The notes beneath the pieces are model-generated. The model saw only the letters and a program-made list of their open reading frames with translations. It was not told where the DNA came from and made no database searches. This document shows positions 16,661 through 25,243 of a stretch of 32,740 nt of DNA, piece after piece. The stretch's first letter is position 1. Each line of letters opens with the position of its first letter. Source of the DNA: Muribaculaceae bacterium (GTDB lineage Bacteria; Bacteroidota; Bacteroidia; Bacteroidales; Muribaculaceae); contig JAFOXR010000015.1 in assembly GCA_017391675.1 (NCBI GenBank), positions 1-32,740 of the forward strand. The letters are read 5' to 3'. Both the position numbers and the translations under genes were made by a program.

Positions 16661-17895
16661 TTGAAGTAAATTCTTATACTTTGTCAAATGGGCTAAGGTT
16701 GCTCCACCATAAAGACGCTACCACCAAAATGGTAGCGTTAAATTTATTGTATAAGGTAGGAGCAAGGAACGAGAACCCTTTGAAGACTGGTTTTGCTCAT
16801 TTGTTTGAGCATCTTATGTTCAGCGGTTCGGCTAACTCTGAATCTTTTGACGAACCTTTGCAAGCGGCAGGTGGCGAGAGTAATGCATGGACCAGTAACG
16901 ACATGACCAATTACTATGATGTCCTGCCGGCTCATAATGTGGAAACAGCATTCTGGCTTGAGAGTGACAGGCTTTTGCAATTGTCGCTTACTGAAGATAA
17001 GTTTGAAACTCAGAAAAGTGTTGTGGTCGAAGAATTCAAGCAAAGATGCCTGAACAGACCTTATGGAGATGTTAGCCATATTATTAGAGATGCTGCATAC
17101 ACTGTACACCCATACCGCTGGCCAGTAATCGGACTGAGTACCGATGTTATTGCTAATGCAACGCTTGATGATGCTTGGGGATTTTTCAATAGCCATTATT
17201 CAACCGATAACTTAATCATGTGTGTGTCGGGCAATATAGATTTTGACCATGCTGTAGAACTTACCGAAAAATGGTTTGGTGATATTGCTCCTCGTCACAT
17301 CATGCCACAAATTATACCAGTAGAACCAGTGCAGACAGCACCTCGAAACTTAATGGTGGAGCGCGATGTGCCACAGAACATGATTCTTAAGGCTTATCAC
17401 ATGTGTGGAAGGTCTGATGCCGATTATCAGGCAAGCGATATAATAAGTGATATACTAGCCAATGGAAATTCAGCCCGATTCTTCAGGAATGTGCTAATGA
17501 AAAGTGAAGTATTTTCCTCGTTGGACGCTTCGATAGGCGGAAGCCTTGATCCGGGACTGTTCTATGTGCGTGGGTATTTGCGTGACGGTGTGTCCTATGA
17601 GGAAGGAAATGAACTGATTCAGCGTGAGTTGTCGGCCTTCTTGAAAGAGGGTGCAAGCGAGTATGAGATAACGAAGTATGTGAATAAGCTTGATTCAAAG
17701 GAACAGTTTGAAAACATCAGTTATCTTGAAAAGGCAACAAAACTTTGTTCTTATGAATTTTCGTCAAAGGCCGATGATATTAATAGCGAATCTGATCGAT
17801 ATCGTGCGTTAAGAAGTGAAGACATTAGCCGTGTATCAAATGAAATTCTTCAGGAACGGAACTGTACTACGCTTTTTTATGGGAAAAAGCAATAA
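16657..17895 (+). CDS. M16-family zinc metallopeptidase
   Basis: A 412-residue peptidase with the inverted zinc motif HLFEH (H48, E51, H52) and the downstream Glu region VVEEF (about 123-127). The length fits one active N-terminal and one inactive C-terminal M16 half, as in processing-peptidase-like proteins. A C-terminal YVNKLDSKEQFENISYLEKA helix is typical. There is no signal peptide at the N-terminus (MIEVNSYTLSNGLRLLHH), so it is probably cytoplasmic even though the preceding gene encodes a lipoprotein. It is the last gene of the operon; no clear terminator follows. Confidence 0.95.
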   Translation: MIEVNSYTLSNGLRLLHHKDATTKMVALNLLYKVGARNENPLKTGFAHLFEHLMFSGSANSESFDEPLQAAGGESNAWTSNDMTNYYDVLPAHNVETAFWLESDRLLQLSLTEDKFETQKSVVVEEFKQRCLNRPYGDVSHIIRDAAYTVHPYRWPVIGLSTDVIANATLDDAWGFFNSHYSTDNLIMCVSGNIDFDHAVELTEKWFGDIAPRHIMPQIIPVEPVQTAPRNLMVERDVPQNMILKAYHMCGRSDADYQASDIISDILANGNSARFFRNVLMKSEVFSSLDASIGGSLDPGLFYVRGYLRDGVSYEEGNELIQRELSAFLKEGASEYEITKYVNKLDSKEQFENISYLEKATKLCSYEFSSKADDINSESDRYRALRSEDISRVSNEILQERNCTTLFYGKKQ

Positions 17896-17942
17896 ATGTG
17901 TACATTAATGCCTTTAAGTAGTTAATTTTTAGTGCAAAAATT

Positions 17943-17971
17943 TTTGGTACAAATAGAAATTTGTATATTTG
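17943..17971 (+). promoter_or_regulatory. Candidate promoter of the DUF349 gene
   Basis: TATATTTG at 17964-17971 is an exact -7 match; TTTG at 17943-17946 lies upstream with a 17-base spacer, shorter than usual. The predicted start near 17978 gives a leader of about 45 bases. That leader contains a small hairpin (arms 17989-17993 and 18000-18004, 6-base loop). Confidence 0.5.
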
Positions 17972-18022
17972 TGTTTTAAACAATAGATGTGGCGATGTTG
18001 CCACTCGTTAAATTTTTTTATT

Positions 18023-19897
18023 ATGGATTTGCGTGAAGAATCTTTGGCTGGTGAAAACTTGGCTAAAGATGTAACCTTGAATGAAGAAGCTGCAGCTCCT
18101 GCTGCAGAATCTGTGACTGAAAAAACCGAAGCAATTTCGGAAGTTGAAACTTTGGCAACAGAAGAGCCTATGACTGAAAAGGAGCAGGTATCGGCTGATT
18201 ATGCATCACTATCAAAGAATGAACTGGTGAATGCATTGCAAGCATTGCTTGATGAGCCTATTGATACTGTGAAAGATTCAGTGAATCAAATCAAGACATT
18301 GTTCTATAGTATCAGGAAAGCTGAAATAGATGCTGAAAAGGCTGAATTCTTGGCTAAAGGCAATGAAGAAGCAGCTTTTGCTGTGAAAGATGATGCCGAA
18401 GAAAACAGATTTAAAGAAATTCTTAATCAGTTAAAGGAGAAACGCGCAGAATACAATAACGCTCAGGATGCAATGCGTCAACAGAACTTGGAGCGTAAGT
18501 TGGCTATAATAAATGAAATTAAAGCGATTGCAGTAGATCCAGACAGCGTGAACAAACAGTATGCTAAAGTTCAACAATTGCAACAGGAATTCAAGACAAT
18601 AGGTGAAGTGCCTGCAACAGAAACCACTTCTTTGTGGAAAGAATATCAGCAGGCAACCGAAAGTTTCTATGACTTGTTGAAGATCAATAAGGAATTGAGA
18701 GACTATGATTTCCGTAAGAATCTTGAAATTAAGCAACAGTTGTGTGCCGATGCTGAGAGCTTGGGAGAGAAAGAAGATATAGTGCTTGCTTTCAGAAAAC
18801 TGCAGGAATTGCATAACCAATGGCGTGAAACTGGTCCTGTAGCAAAAGAATTGCGTGAGGACTTGTGGAATCGTTTTAAGGAAGCTTCGGCTGTTGTAAA
18901 CAAGAAATACCAGTCATTCTTTGAAGAACGCAAGTCAAAGGAAAAAGAAAATGAAGTTGCTAAGGAAGAAATCTGCGGTAAGGTAGAAGCAATGGATTTA
19001 AGTGCATTGAAGACCTATGCAGCGTGGGATGAAGCAACAAAGAGCGTTATTGCATTGCAGGAAGAATGGAAAAAACTGGGCTTCGCATCAAGAAAAGTGA
19101 ATGCCGATTTGTTTGCGCGTTTCCGCAAATCATGCGACGAATTTTTCGCAAAGAAAGCAGAATTCTTCAAGTCAATGAAGGAAGAACTGTCGGTGAACTT
19201 GCAGAAGAAAATCGCTTTGTGTGAGAAAGCTGAAGCATTGAAGGATTCTACCGATTGGAAAAAAACAACCGATGCTTTAGTAGCATTGCAAAAGGAATGG
19301 AAGACTATAGGCGCTGTTGCAAAGAAGCAGAGTGATGCCGTTTGGACGCGTTTCATTACAGCATGTGATGCTTTCTTTGAAGCAAAGAACAAGCAGACAA
19401 CAAGCGCTAGAAAGGTTGAGCATGACAATCTGAAGGCCAAGAAAGAAGTTATTTCAGCAATAAATGCAGTCCTTGCTGATGACTCTGAAACAGAAGGCGG
19501 CAAGAAGGTGCGTGAATTGATGAAGAAGTGGCAAGGAATAGGTCATGTCCCATTTAAGGAAAAGGATAAAATTTATGCCGAATATAAAGAGGCCGTAGAT
19601 AAGGCTTTCGATAAATTTGACATGAAGGAGGTAAAGGCTGCATTGAATAATTTTGAAACATCAATAAACCAGATTACCGACAAGGATAAGATTTATCGTG
19701 AGCGCGAATATCTTGTGAGAAATTACGAGCAGAAACGCAACGAATTGAAAACATTCGAGAACAATATGGGATTCTTTAGCGCTACTTCAAAGAATGGTAA
19801 TTCTATGTTGAAGGAAATGGAGCGCAGAATCAAGAAGATTAAGGACGATTTGGCTTTAATCGAGAAGAAAATCAATCTGCTTGACAGCAAATTGTAA
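18023..19897 (+). CDS. DUF349-repeat protein
   Basis: The ATG at 18023 is preferred (624 residues) over the in-frame ATG at 17987, which lies within a few bases of the predicted transcription start and inside a hairpin. An acidic, Ala/Glu-rich N-terminus (about 1-65) is followed by at least five DUF349-type helical repeats, each with a W/F-K-x-I/L/T-G-like core: FKTIGEVP, WRETGPVA, WKKLGFAS, WKTIGAVA and WQGIGHVP. The C-terminus is coiled-coil (about 560-624). There is no signal peptide or membrane segment. The DUF349 family has no firmly established function; it is common and well conserved in Bacteroidetes. Confidence 0.93.
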   Translation: MDLREESLAGENLAKDVTLNEEAAAPAAESVTEKTEAISEVETLATEEPMTEKEQVSADYASLSKNELVNALQALLDEPIDTVKDSVNQIKTLFYSIRKAEIDAEKAEFLAKGNEEAAFAVKDDAEENRFKEILNQLKEKRAEYNNAQDAMRQQNLERKLAIINEIKAIAVDPDSVNKQYAKVQQLQQEFKTIGEVPATETTSLWKEYQQATESFYDLLKINKELRDYDFRKNLEIKQQLCADAESLGEKEDIVLAFRKLQELHNQWRETGPVAKELREDLWNRFKEASAVVNKKYQSFFEERKSKEKENEVAKEEICGKVEAMDLSALKTYAAWDEATKSVIALQEEWKKLGFASRKVNADLFARFRKSCDEFFAKKAEFFKSMKEELSVNLQKKIALCEKAEALKDSTDWKKTTDALVALQKEWKTIGAVAKKQSDAVWTRFITACDAFFEAKNKQTTSARKVEHDNLKAKKEVISAINAVLADDSETEGGKKVRELMKKWQGIGHVPFKEKDKIYAEYKEAVDKAFDKFDMKEVKAALNNFETSINQITDKDKIYREREYLVRNYEQKRNELKTFENNMGFFSATSKNGNSMLKEMERRIKKIKDDLALIEKKINLLDSKL

Positions 19898-19916
19898 TAA
19901 AAGAATTGAATAACCG

Positions 19917-19955
19917 GTCGGGGGCTGCGTCATGCTATAATGATGTGGCACCGAC
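19917..19955 (+). terminator. Structured hairpin between the DUF349 and sugar-transferase genes
   Basis: Outer arms GTCGG (19917-19921) and CCGAC (19951-19955) enclose an inner stem of about ten pairs, several of them G-U (19924-19933 with 19940-19949), with a 6-base loop. It is followed by TTGTTT. It may end the DUF349 transcript or act as a structured leader for the next gene, whose ATG is 28 bases downstream. Confidence 0.5.
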
Positions 19956-19983
19956 TTGTTTCTAATACATAAATTGTATTGTT

Positions 19984-21363
19984 ATGAACAAAAAAGGACG
20001 GTACGGACACTTTATTGGAGGAATCCTGACTATTGCCGATTTTGCTGTTCTGAATATTATCTTCTTACTGATGGGACTGTGCGATGTGGGTGAAGGCATT
20101 GAAGCTTTCTATACAAAGCGTATATGGTTTGTCCTTAATGTAAGCTTCTTTATTGCTCATACTTTAATACCCGACATTCACAGCAAGCGTGTTGTTTATG
20201 CCGATAAGGTGGTGATCAATGCCTTGAGACTGGTGGCGTTGCATGCTGTTTTGTTCATGTCGATATTGCTATTCTTGGATCTTGGAGAGATAACGACCTC
20301 AACTTATCTTATATTTTATGTGTCGTTATTGTTGGTAATGTGCGTGTGGTGGTTAGTGTCAAGAAAGATACTTAAAGCCTACCGCACCCGAGGATTCAAT
20401 TTCAGGCGCATAGTTATAGTGGGCTGTGATACTGTGGGCCGTCGTCTGTTTGAAGAACTTGAGTCCGATCAAGGATACGGATATAAGGTCCTTGGCATGT
20501 TTGACAGTAAGGAGAATGCCGAAGGTTGCCCTTGCTATAAGGGTGAATTGGGAGATGTTGAAGAATTCATCAGGAAGTACAATATTGATGAAATGTATTG
20601 TGCATTGAATGGTGAATTTGTTGTGTCGCGAATGATACAAGTCGCGGAATCAAATGCAGTGGATTTTTACTTTGTTCCTCAGATAGGCCGTACTGTGATG
20701 CGACAATTTACACTGGATTCAATAGGTCGTGTACCGGTAATGTCAGTACGCTCTAATCCTTTGAGCAATATGTTGAATCGTTTTGTGAAGCGTACATTTG
20801 ATTTTATTATATCATCAATAGTGATGATACTATCGCCTTTAGTATTGATTCCTGTTGGAATAGCAATAAAATTATCTTCTCCCGGTCCAATTTTCTTTAA
20901 GCAAAAGAGAACCGGATTTCGTGGTAAAGAATTCTGGTGCTATAAGTTCCGTACGATGAAAGTAAATAAGGAGGCTGATACGCTTCAGGCTACCAAAGAA
21001 GATCCTCGCAAGACAAAACTTGGTGATTTCTTGCGAAAGACTAGTATTGATGAACTTCCTCAATTCTATAATGTATGGAAAGGTGATATGTCAATAGTAG
21101 GACCTCGACCTCACATGCTCAAGCACACTAAGGATTACAGCGCGCTTATAGACAAATATATGTTGCGCCACACTATTAAGCCTGGTATAACTGGTTGGGC
21201 TCAGGTAAACGGTTATCGAGGTCAAACGGATCACTTGTGGCAAATGGAGAAGCGAGTTGAGCATGATGTGTGGTATGCTGAGAACTGGAATCTATTCCTT
21301 GATATGAAGATAATGTTCCTTACAGTATGGAATGTGTTTAAGGGAGAAAAGAATGCTTATTGA
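19984..21363 (+). CDS. Polyisoprenyl-phosphate hexose-1-phosphate transferase (WcaJ/WbaP type)
   Basis: A 459-residue initiating glycosyltransferase for surface polysaccharide. Four N-terminal membrane helices (about 10-125) precede a Rossmann-like CoA-binding domain (about 140-245, IVIVGCDTVGRRLFEEL). After a further membrane segment (about 268-297) comes the catalytic bacterial sugar transferase domain: GPIFFKQKRTGFRGKEF, YKFRTMK, TSIDELPQFYNVWKGDMS, IVGPRPHM, KPGITGWAQVNGYRG. It transfers sugar phosphate from a nucleotide sugar to a lipid carrier. No other polysaccharide synthesis gene is next to it, so it may serve a capsule or exopolysaccharide locus elsewhere. The exact sugar cannot be told. 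Confidence 0.94.
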   Translation: MNKKGRYGHFIGGILTIADFAVLNIIFLLMGLCDVGEGIEAFYTKRIWFVLNVSFFIAHTLIPDIHSKRVVYADKVVINALRLVALHAVLFMSILLFLDLGEITTSTYLIFYVSLLLVMCVWWLVSRKILKAYRTRGFNFRRIVIVGCDTVGRRLFEELESDQGYGYKVLGMFDSKENAEGCPCYKGELGDVEEFIRKYNIDEMYCALNGEFVVSRMIQVAESNAVDFYFVPQIGRTVMRQFTLDSIGRVPVMSVRSNPLSNMLNRFVKRTFDFIISSIVMILSPLVLIPVGIAIKLSSPGPIFFKQKRTGFRGKEFWCYKFRTMKVNKEADTLQATKEDPRKTKLGDFLRKTSIDELPQFYNVWKGDMSIVGPRPHMLKHTKDYSALIDKYMLRHTIKPGITGWAQVNGYRGQTDHLWQMEKRVEHDVWYAENWNLFLDMKIMFLTVWNVFKGEKNAY

Positions 21364-21389
21364 CAAGCAAAGATTCCAGGATTAGATAC

Positions 21390-21423
21390 AAAAAATAATC
21401 GGTGCGTGCACCGATTATTTTTT
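21390..21423. terminator. Bidirectional intrinsic terminator
   Basis: An A-tract, a GC-containing stem and a T-tract: arms 21390-21405 and 21408-21423 are perfectly complementary, with the tip GCGTGC. It separates two convergent genes (stops at 21363 and 21444) and works on both strands. Confidence 0.9.
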
Positions 21424-21443
21424 ATGTAGCAGTTCAGTTGTAA

Positions 21444-22640
21444 TTATAGTTTGCAGTTCTTAGCGATTTCTGCAGGAACAGCAGCTTTATTAACAACAAT
21501 GTCCATTGTCTTAGCTAGGAAATAGGCTTCAGAAACATAGATGTACCCATCATATAGTTGGTTTGTATCCCATGAGTTTTTAACCTTGTAATATCTGTTG
21601 CCTTCTTGGTCAACTGCATCGCCTACGATAACCATTCCGTGGTCGTCGGTAGTTTTGTGTGCGTCAAACCATTCTTGGCGAAGTTCTTGAGTAACCTTGA
21701 TTTCTTCACCTGGTCCCTTAATCTTATTCTGTTCGTTTTCGCGGTCTTTGTCAGATAGTTTAGTCCAGCGGGCAAGCTCAGTACCTTCAAGGGTCTCAGC
21801 ACTTTTCTCAACAGGCAGCACAGCGAATCCTTTTTTCCATTGGAAACCTCGTTCGCTCACATCAGCAGCCCATGCAACAGAATATCCGTTCTTGATAGCA
21901 TTGTCAACGATTTGCTTCATCTCTTCCATCTTTACATTATAGTATTCACCCCATAGCCAGTTGTCAGCCACTTCAAGAGCGAATTTCTCGTTGAAGGGGT
22001 GGTGTGTAAATGAAGTAAAAGGAATATAATCGTCAATATTTATCCCTAGAGAAGCTGCGTAAGTTTCAGGAGTGTACTCTTTGCCTTCGTGGCTGAATTT
22101 TTCAGGCAGTTTGCCGAAGTAAGCGTCTAGAATACCGATGAATCCGTTGTACCACGCAGTAGACAACTGGCGGTTTGGCATTCTTGCAATACCATTAAGA
22201 TATCCTTTAAGTCCGGCAATTAATTCGTAGTGGTTGTGCTTCTTGTCGCCATAGTTAAGTCCTGAATAAACCTCTTCAGGAACCATACCGTACTTTTTCC
22301 ATACATATGGAACATCAAGCGTGCTACCGCCTTGTTCAAAGTTTATCTTCTGGTCCATTCTTATATGTTTCATTGCTTTGTCGGCATAGCAATGGTATAC
22401 AACGAACATTTCAGAAAGGTCTACTTCTTTTCCTGTTTTCTTCAGAATTTCATTTTCAAGAAAAGAGTTTGTTGAGAAGCACCAGCATGTACCGGTCTTG
22501 TTCTGGTCTTTTACTGATGTTTGTTTCACGACATTTTTGTCGGTGAATTTAAATCCTGTACTATCTGGAACAATGATTTCCTGTGCACTAACATGCAATC
22601 CAGCTAGAGCAATAGCACTTAGTAAAGCGTATTTTTTCAT
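21444..22640 (-). CDS. Secreted C1-family peptidase, bleomycin hydrolase/aminopeptidase C-like
   Basis: A 398-residue cysteine peptidase with a signal peptide ending at SAQ (about residue 20). The C1B active site is visible: Q46 and C52 in DQNKTGTCWCFS, the His in TTDDHGMVIVG and the Asn in KVKNSWD. Cytoplasmic PepC/bleomycin hydrolases are about 440-455 residues without a signal; this one is shorter and exported. Bacteroidetes commonly carry such exported homologues. It probably trims peptides in the periplasm (inference). It is a single gene bounded by a two-way terminator. Confidence 0.92.
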   Translation of the reverse strand: MKKYALLSAIALAGLHVSAQEIIVPDSTGFKFTDKNVVKQTSVKDQNKTGTCWCFSTNSFLENEILKKTGKEVDLSEMFVVYHCYADKAMKHIRMDQKINFEQGGSTLDVPYVWKKYGMVPEEVYSGLNYGDKKHNHYELIAGLKGYLNGIARMPNRQLSTAWYNGFIGILDAYFGKLPEKFSHEGKEYTPETYAASLGINIDDYIPFTSFTHHPFNEKFALEVADNWLWGEYYNVKMEEMKQIVDNAIKNGYSVAWAADVSERGFQWKKGFAVLPVEKSAETLEGTELARWTKLSDKDRENEQNKIKGPGEEIKVTQELRQEWFDAHKTTDDHGMVIVGDAVDQEGNRYYKVKNSWDTNQLYDGYIYVSEAYFLAKTMDIVVNKAAVPAEIAKNCKL

Positions 22641-22673
22641 TTTGTATAAATGTATATGATTTGTGATTTAATG

Positions 22674-22681
22674 CAAATATA
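22674..22681 (-). promoter_or_regulatory. Candidate -7 element for the C1 peptidase
   Basis: TATATTTG on the - strand, an exact TAnnTTTG match 33 bases before the ATG. No TTTG is found at the expected -33 position, so this is a partial match only. Confidence 0.4.
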
Positions 22682-22794
22682 GCAATTTTTGTATTAAGAA
22701 TGTGTAGCGATAGTATATAATTTGTTTACAATGATATATTGTGATGCTGTATATGTGATATAAGAGAAATGAAGAATTTTATTTGTTTTTTTAT

Positions 22795-22826
22795 ATTGTG
22801 TGTGAATTATAAAAATGTTATTTTTG
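22795..22826 (+). promoter_or_regulatory. Promoter of the acyltransferase/SGNH pair
   Basis: ATTG at 22795-22798, a 20-base spacer and TATTTTTG at 22819-22826 give one mismatch to the consensus. The predicted start near 22833 leaves a leader of about 20 bases. Confidence 0.55.
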
Positions 22827-22851
22827 TGAGAAGATATATGAAAACGCAAAT

Positions 22852-23913
22852 ATGGCCAAAACTCGTTTACATTATTTTGATGTGCTAAAGGGACTAGCAA
22901 TCTTTATGGTTGTGATAGGACATGTATTGACAATGTGTATACGAGACATAGATAGTGCTGTTCTTTTTAAATTGGTGGAAAAGATACACATGCCAATATT
23001 CTTTTTCATTAGCGGTTATTTTACATATAAGGTAACCGAAAAAGGAAATATTATTGTGTCAGGAATATTTTCAAGAGTAAAGCAGTTGATAGTTCCTTTT
23101 TTAGCAGTAAGCGCTCTATGGCTGTTCTATTTTCCTCACAGTGGATTACAAAGCCCTTTTGATTCAACTTTGGAAGGACTTTATTTCAGTGTAGGGAAGA
23201 ATGGTTATTGGTTTACTCTGTGCTTATTTGAGATAATAATTCTGTATTATGCTATAACCCCATTGCTGAATCTCAGCAGAAATGTATTGTTCAGGTTACT
23301 GGTTATTCTGCTTACATGGATAGGACTTGGCTGTATAGCAAGTGTTGATGCATTAAATAAATTCAATGCATTGACAAGCCTTGCATTGGTCTATGAATTC
23401 TTTCCTGTATTTATGTTGGGTGTTATCTCACGATCTCACAATGACATTTATGAGCAGATTACTGAAAAAGGAAAGTATATAACAATAGCAATGATAGCTG
23501 GAAGTTTCTTAATGTATTATGTATGTTGGCCATGGGAATTCCAGTTGCCTATGATGTTCTTGCCATTTGTTAAGCTGTTATTGTATGTATGTGTTGTTAT
23601 CATGGCTGTGGCTATAGTTAAGCCATGGTGCAACAGGTCTGTTACAGAGACATTGCCCGATGGCACTCGCATGGTGCGCCTATGGAAATATTTAGGAACA
23701 CAAAGTCTGTCAATATATTTGTTGCATTATTTTTTCCTGTTCCCGATACCCGTATTGCGTGAACCGCTAATTGGAATGAACTTGAATTTTGTTCCTACGC
23801 TTATCGTTGCAGGTATACTGGCAACCGTAATAATTGCAGTGACATTGGGTGCTAATTATATAATATGCAGGAGCAGAATCCTTGCGTTATGTCTTACTGG
23901 TAAAATTAAATGA
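22852..23913 (+). CDS. Acyltransferase-3 family membrane protein
   Basis: A 353-residue protein with about ten hydrophobic helices spread over its length. The N-terminus, RLHYFDVLKGLAIFMVVIGHV, matches the acyltransferase-3 start with its conserved His (about residue 24), and MPIFFFISGYF matches the second motif. Members O-acetylate or otherwise acylate surface sugars or cell wall. It is followed 24 bases later by a secreted SGNH hydrolase, which suggests the two act on the same modification in opposite directions or in sequence (inference). The substrate is unknown. Confidence 0.92.
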   Translation: MAKTRLHYFDVLKGLAIFMVVIGHVLTMCIRDIDSAVLFKLVEKIHMPIFFFISGYFTYKVTEKGNIIVSGIFSRVKQLIVPFLAVSALWLFYFPHSGLQSPFDSTLEGLYFSVGKNGYWFTLCLFEIIILYYAITPLLNLSRNVLFRLLVILLTWIGLGCIASVDALNKFNALTSLALVYEFFPVFMLGVISRSHNDIYEQITEKGKYITIAMIAGSFLMYYVCWPWEFQLPMMFLPFVKLLLYVCVVIMAVAIVKPWCNRSVTETLPDGTRMVRLWKYLGTQSLSIYLLHYFFLFPIPVLREPLIGMNLNFVPTLIVAGILATVIIAVTLGANYIICRSRILALCLTGKIK

Positions 23914-23937
23914 CTACATAAATAAAAAACTAGAGAT

Positions 23938-25062
23938 ATGAAGAACTTGAAAACTATTAAAACATTTTTGTTGCTGATTGCAGCGGTGTGTGTGTCTTTC
24001 GTTGCTAAGGCCGAAGACAAGGAGTTGCGTTATGTGAGTGCGCTTGAATTCCGTATGATTAATAAGGGGTTTGACAATACCGAGTCACCTTATCATCGTT
24101 TGCCTGCATATTTGAAGGACAGCATTATGAAAGATGAAAAGCGTTCGGGATTATGGGATAGAGCGCGTAATAGTGCCGGTATTGCAATACGATTTGCATC
24201 AAATTCAAGACGCATCGGCATAAGATATAACCTTACATGGAACTTCCACATGGCTCACATGGCTGATACAGGCATAAAGGGAACCGACCTGTATATCATG
24301 AATGATGAAGGAAAGTGGGAATATGTAAATACCAACCGTCCATACAAGAAGGATTCAATACAGACAAAGATTTATGCTGATGATCTTCCTACTAAGGAGA
24401 TGCGTGAGTACATGATATATCTTCCTCTATATGATGGCGTGAACTGGATGGAGATAGGTGTAGACAGTGCATCTGTGATACAAAAACCTATATTGAACAA
24501 TCCACGCAAGGAAAAGAAGGTCGTATTCTATGGTACAAGCATCTTGCAGGGCGGATGTGCTACTCGTACCGGTATGGTGGCTACTAGCATGATTCAACGC
24601 GATTTGAATATAGAGTGCGTAAACCTAGGTTTCAGTGGAGAAGGCAAAATGGATAATTACATGGCTTTGGCTATGGCACAGATTCCTGATGTGACTGCTT
24701 ATGTGCTAGACCCGATACCTAACTGCACAAAGGACATGTGTGAGAAACTGACTTATGGATTTGTGAATACAATAAGAAAACTTCGTCCAGGTGTGCCCAT
24801 CATCATGGTAGAAGGTCCTATGTACAGTTATACAAAGTATGACCGTTTTACTAAAAACTACCTGGCAGAAAAGAATAATGCATGGAGAGCAAACTATGAA
24901 AAATTGAAAGCAGAAAATCCTGACAACTTGTATTATGTTTCTTGTGAAGGTTTGAGCGGATATGACAATGAGGGTACAGTAGACGGTATTCACTTTACCG
25001 ACCTGGGTTTCCGTGCATATGCCGAAAAACTTGGCAAGATGCTTAAGGATATCGTTAAGTAA
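23938..25062 (+). CDS. Secreted SGNH/GDSL-family hydrolase
   Basis: A 374-residue protein with a signal peptide ending at AKAED (about residue 25). An N-terminal beta domain (about 28-190) is followed by an SGNH hydrolase: nucleophile S201 in FYGTSILQGG, Gly of GFSGEG (232-236), Asn in DPIPN (N262), and D349/H352 in DGIHFTD. The arrangement matches the Bacteroidetes SGNH proteins that carry an N-terminal accessory beta domain. Likely a carbohydrate or lipid esterase in the periplasm. It is the second gene of a pair with the acyltransferase and is followed by a terminator. Confidence 0.92.
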   Translation: MKNLKTIKTFLLLIAAVCVSFVAKAEDKELRYVSALEFRMINKGFDNTESPYHRLPAYLKDSIMKDEKRSGLWDRARNSAGIAIRFASNSRRIGIRYNLTWNFHMAHMADTGIKGTDLYIMNDEGKWEYVNTNRPYKKDSIQTKIYADDLPTKEMREYMIYLPLYDGVNWMEIGVDSASVIQKPILNNPRKEKKVVFYGTSILQGGCATRTGMVATSMIQRDLNIECVNLGFSGEGKMDNYMALAMAQIPDVTAYVLDPIPNCTKDMCEKLTYGFVNTIRKLRPGVPIIMVEGPMYSYTKYDRFTKNYLAEKNNAWRANYEKLKAENPDNLYYVSCEGLSGYDNEGTVDGIHFTDLGFRAYAEKLGKMLKDIVK

Positions 25063-25105
25063 ATATTTTTTGCAGTAAGAATTGCAATAGAAGTAATTGA
25101 ATACA

Positions 25106-25137
25106 GGCATGATACCGAAAAGGTATCATGCCTTTTG
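25106..25137 (+). terminator. Intrinsic terminator after the SGNH gene
   Basis: A perfect 11-bp stem (25106-25116 with 25122-25132), a GAAAA loop and a TTTTG tail, 43 bases after the stop codon. Confidence 0.88.
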
Positions 25138-25195
25138 TGTTGTGAAATGACGACTTATTTTGATAGGTGATATTATAAATGATAAAGATTATGTA

Positions 25196-25203
25196 TATCT
25201 TTG
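25196..25203 (+). promoter_or_regulatory. Candidate -7 element for the AlbA_2 gene
   Basis: TATCTTTG matches TAnnTTTG exactly; a TTTG at the right spacing is missing. A transcript starting near 25210 would exclude the in-frame ATG at 25160 and fits the ATG at 25244. Confidence 0.4.
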
Positions 25204-25243
25204 TATAGCAATACATGTTTTTAGTGTGAAAAGTGTTGTGGAT

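Noticed and set aside
17987-18022. Upstream ATG adding 12 residues (starts MWRCCH) to the DUF349 protein
   Set aside because: It lies almost at the predicted transcription start and inside a hairpin; the added segment is unlike the acidic N-terminus.
25160-25243. Upstream ATG adding 28 residues to the AlbA_2 protein
   Set aside because: It lies before the candidate promoter element and is not similar to the family N-terminus.
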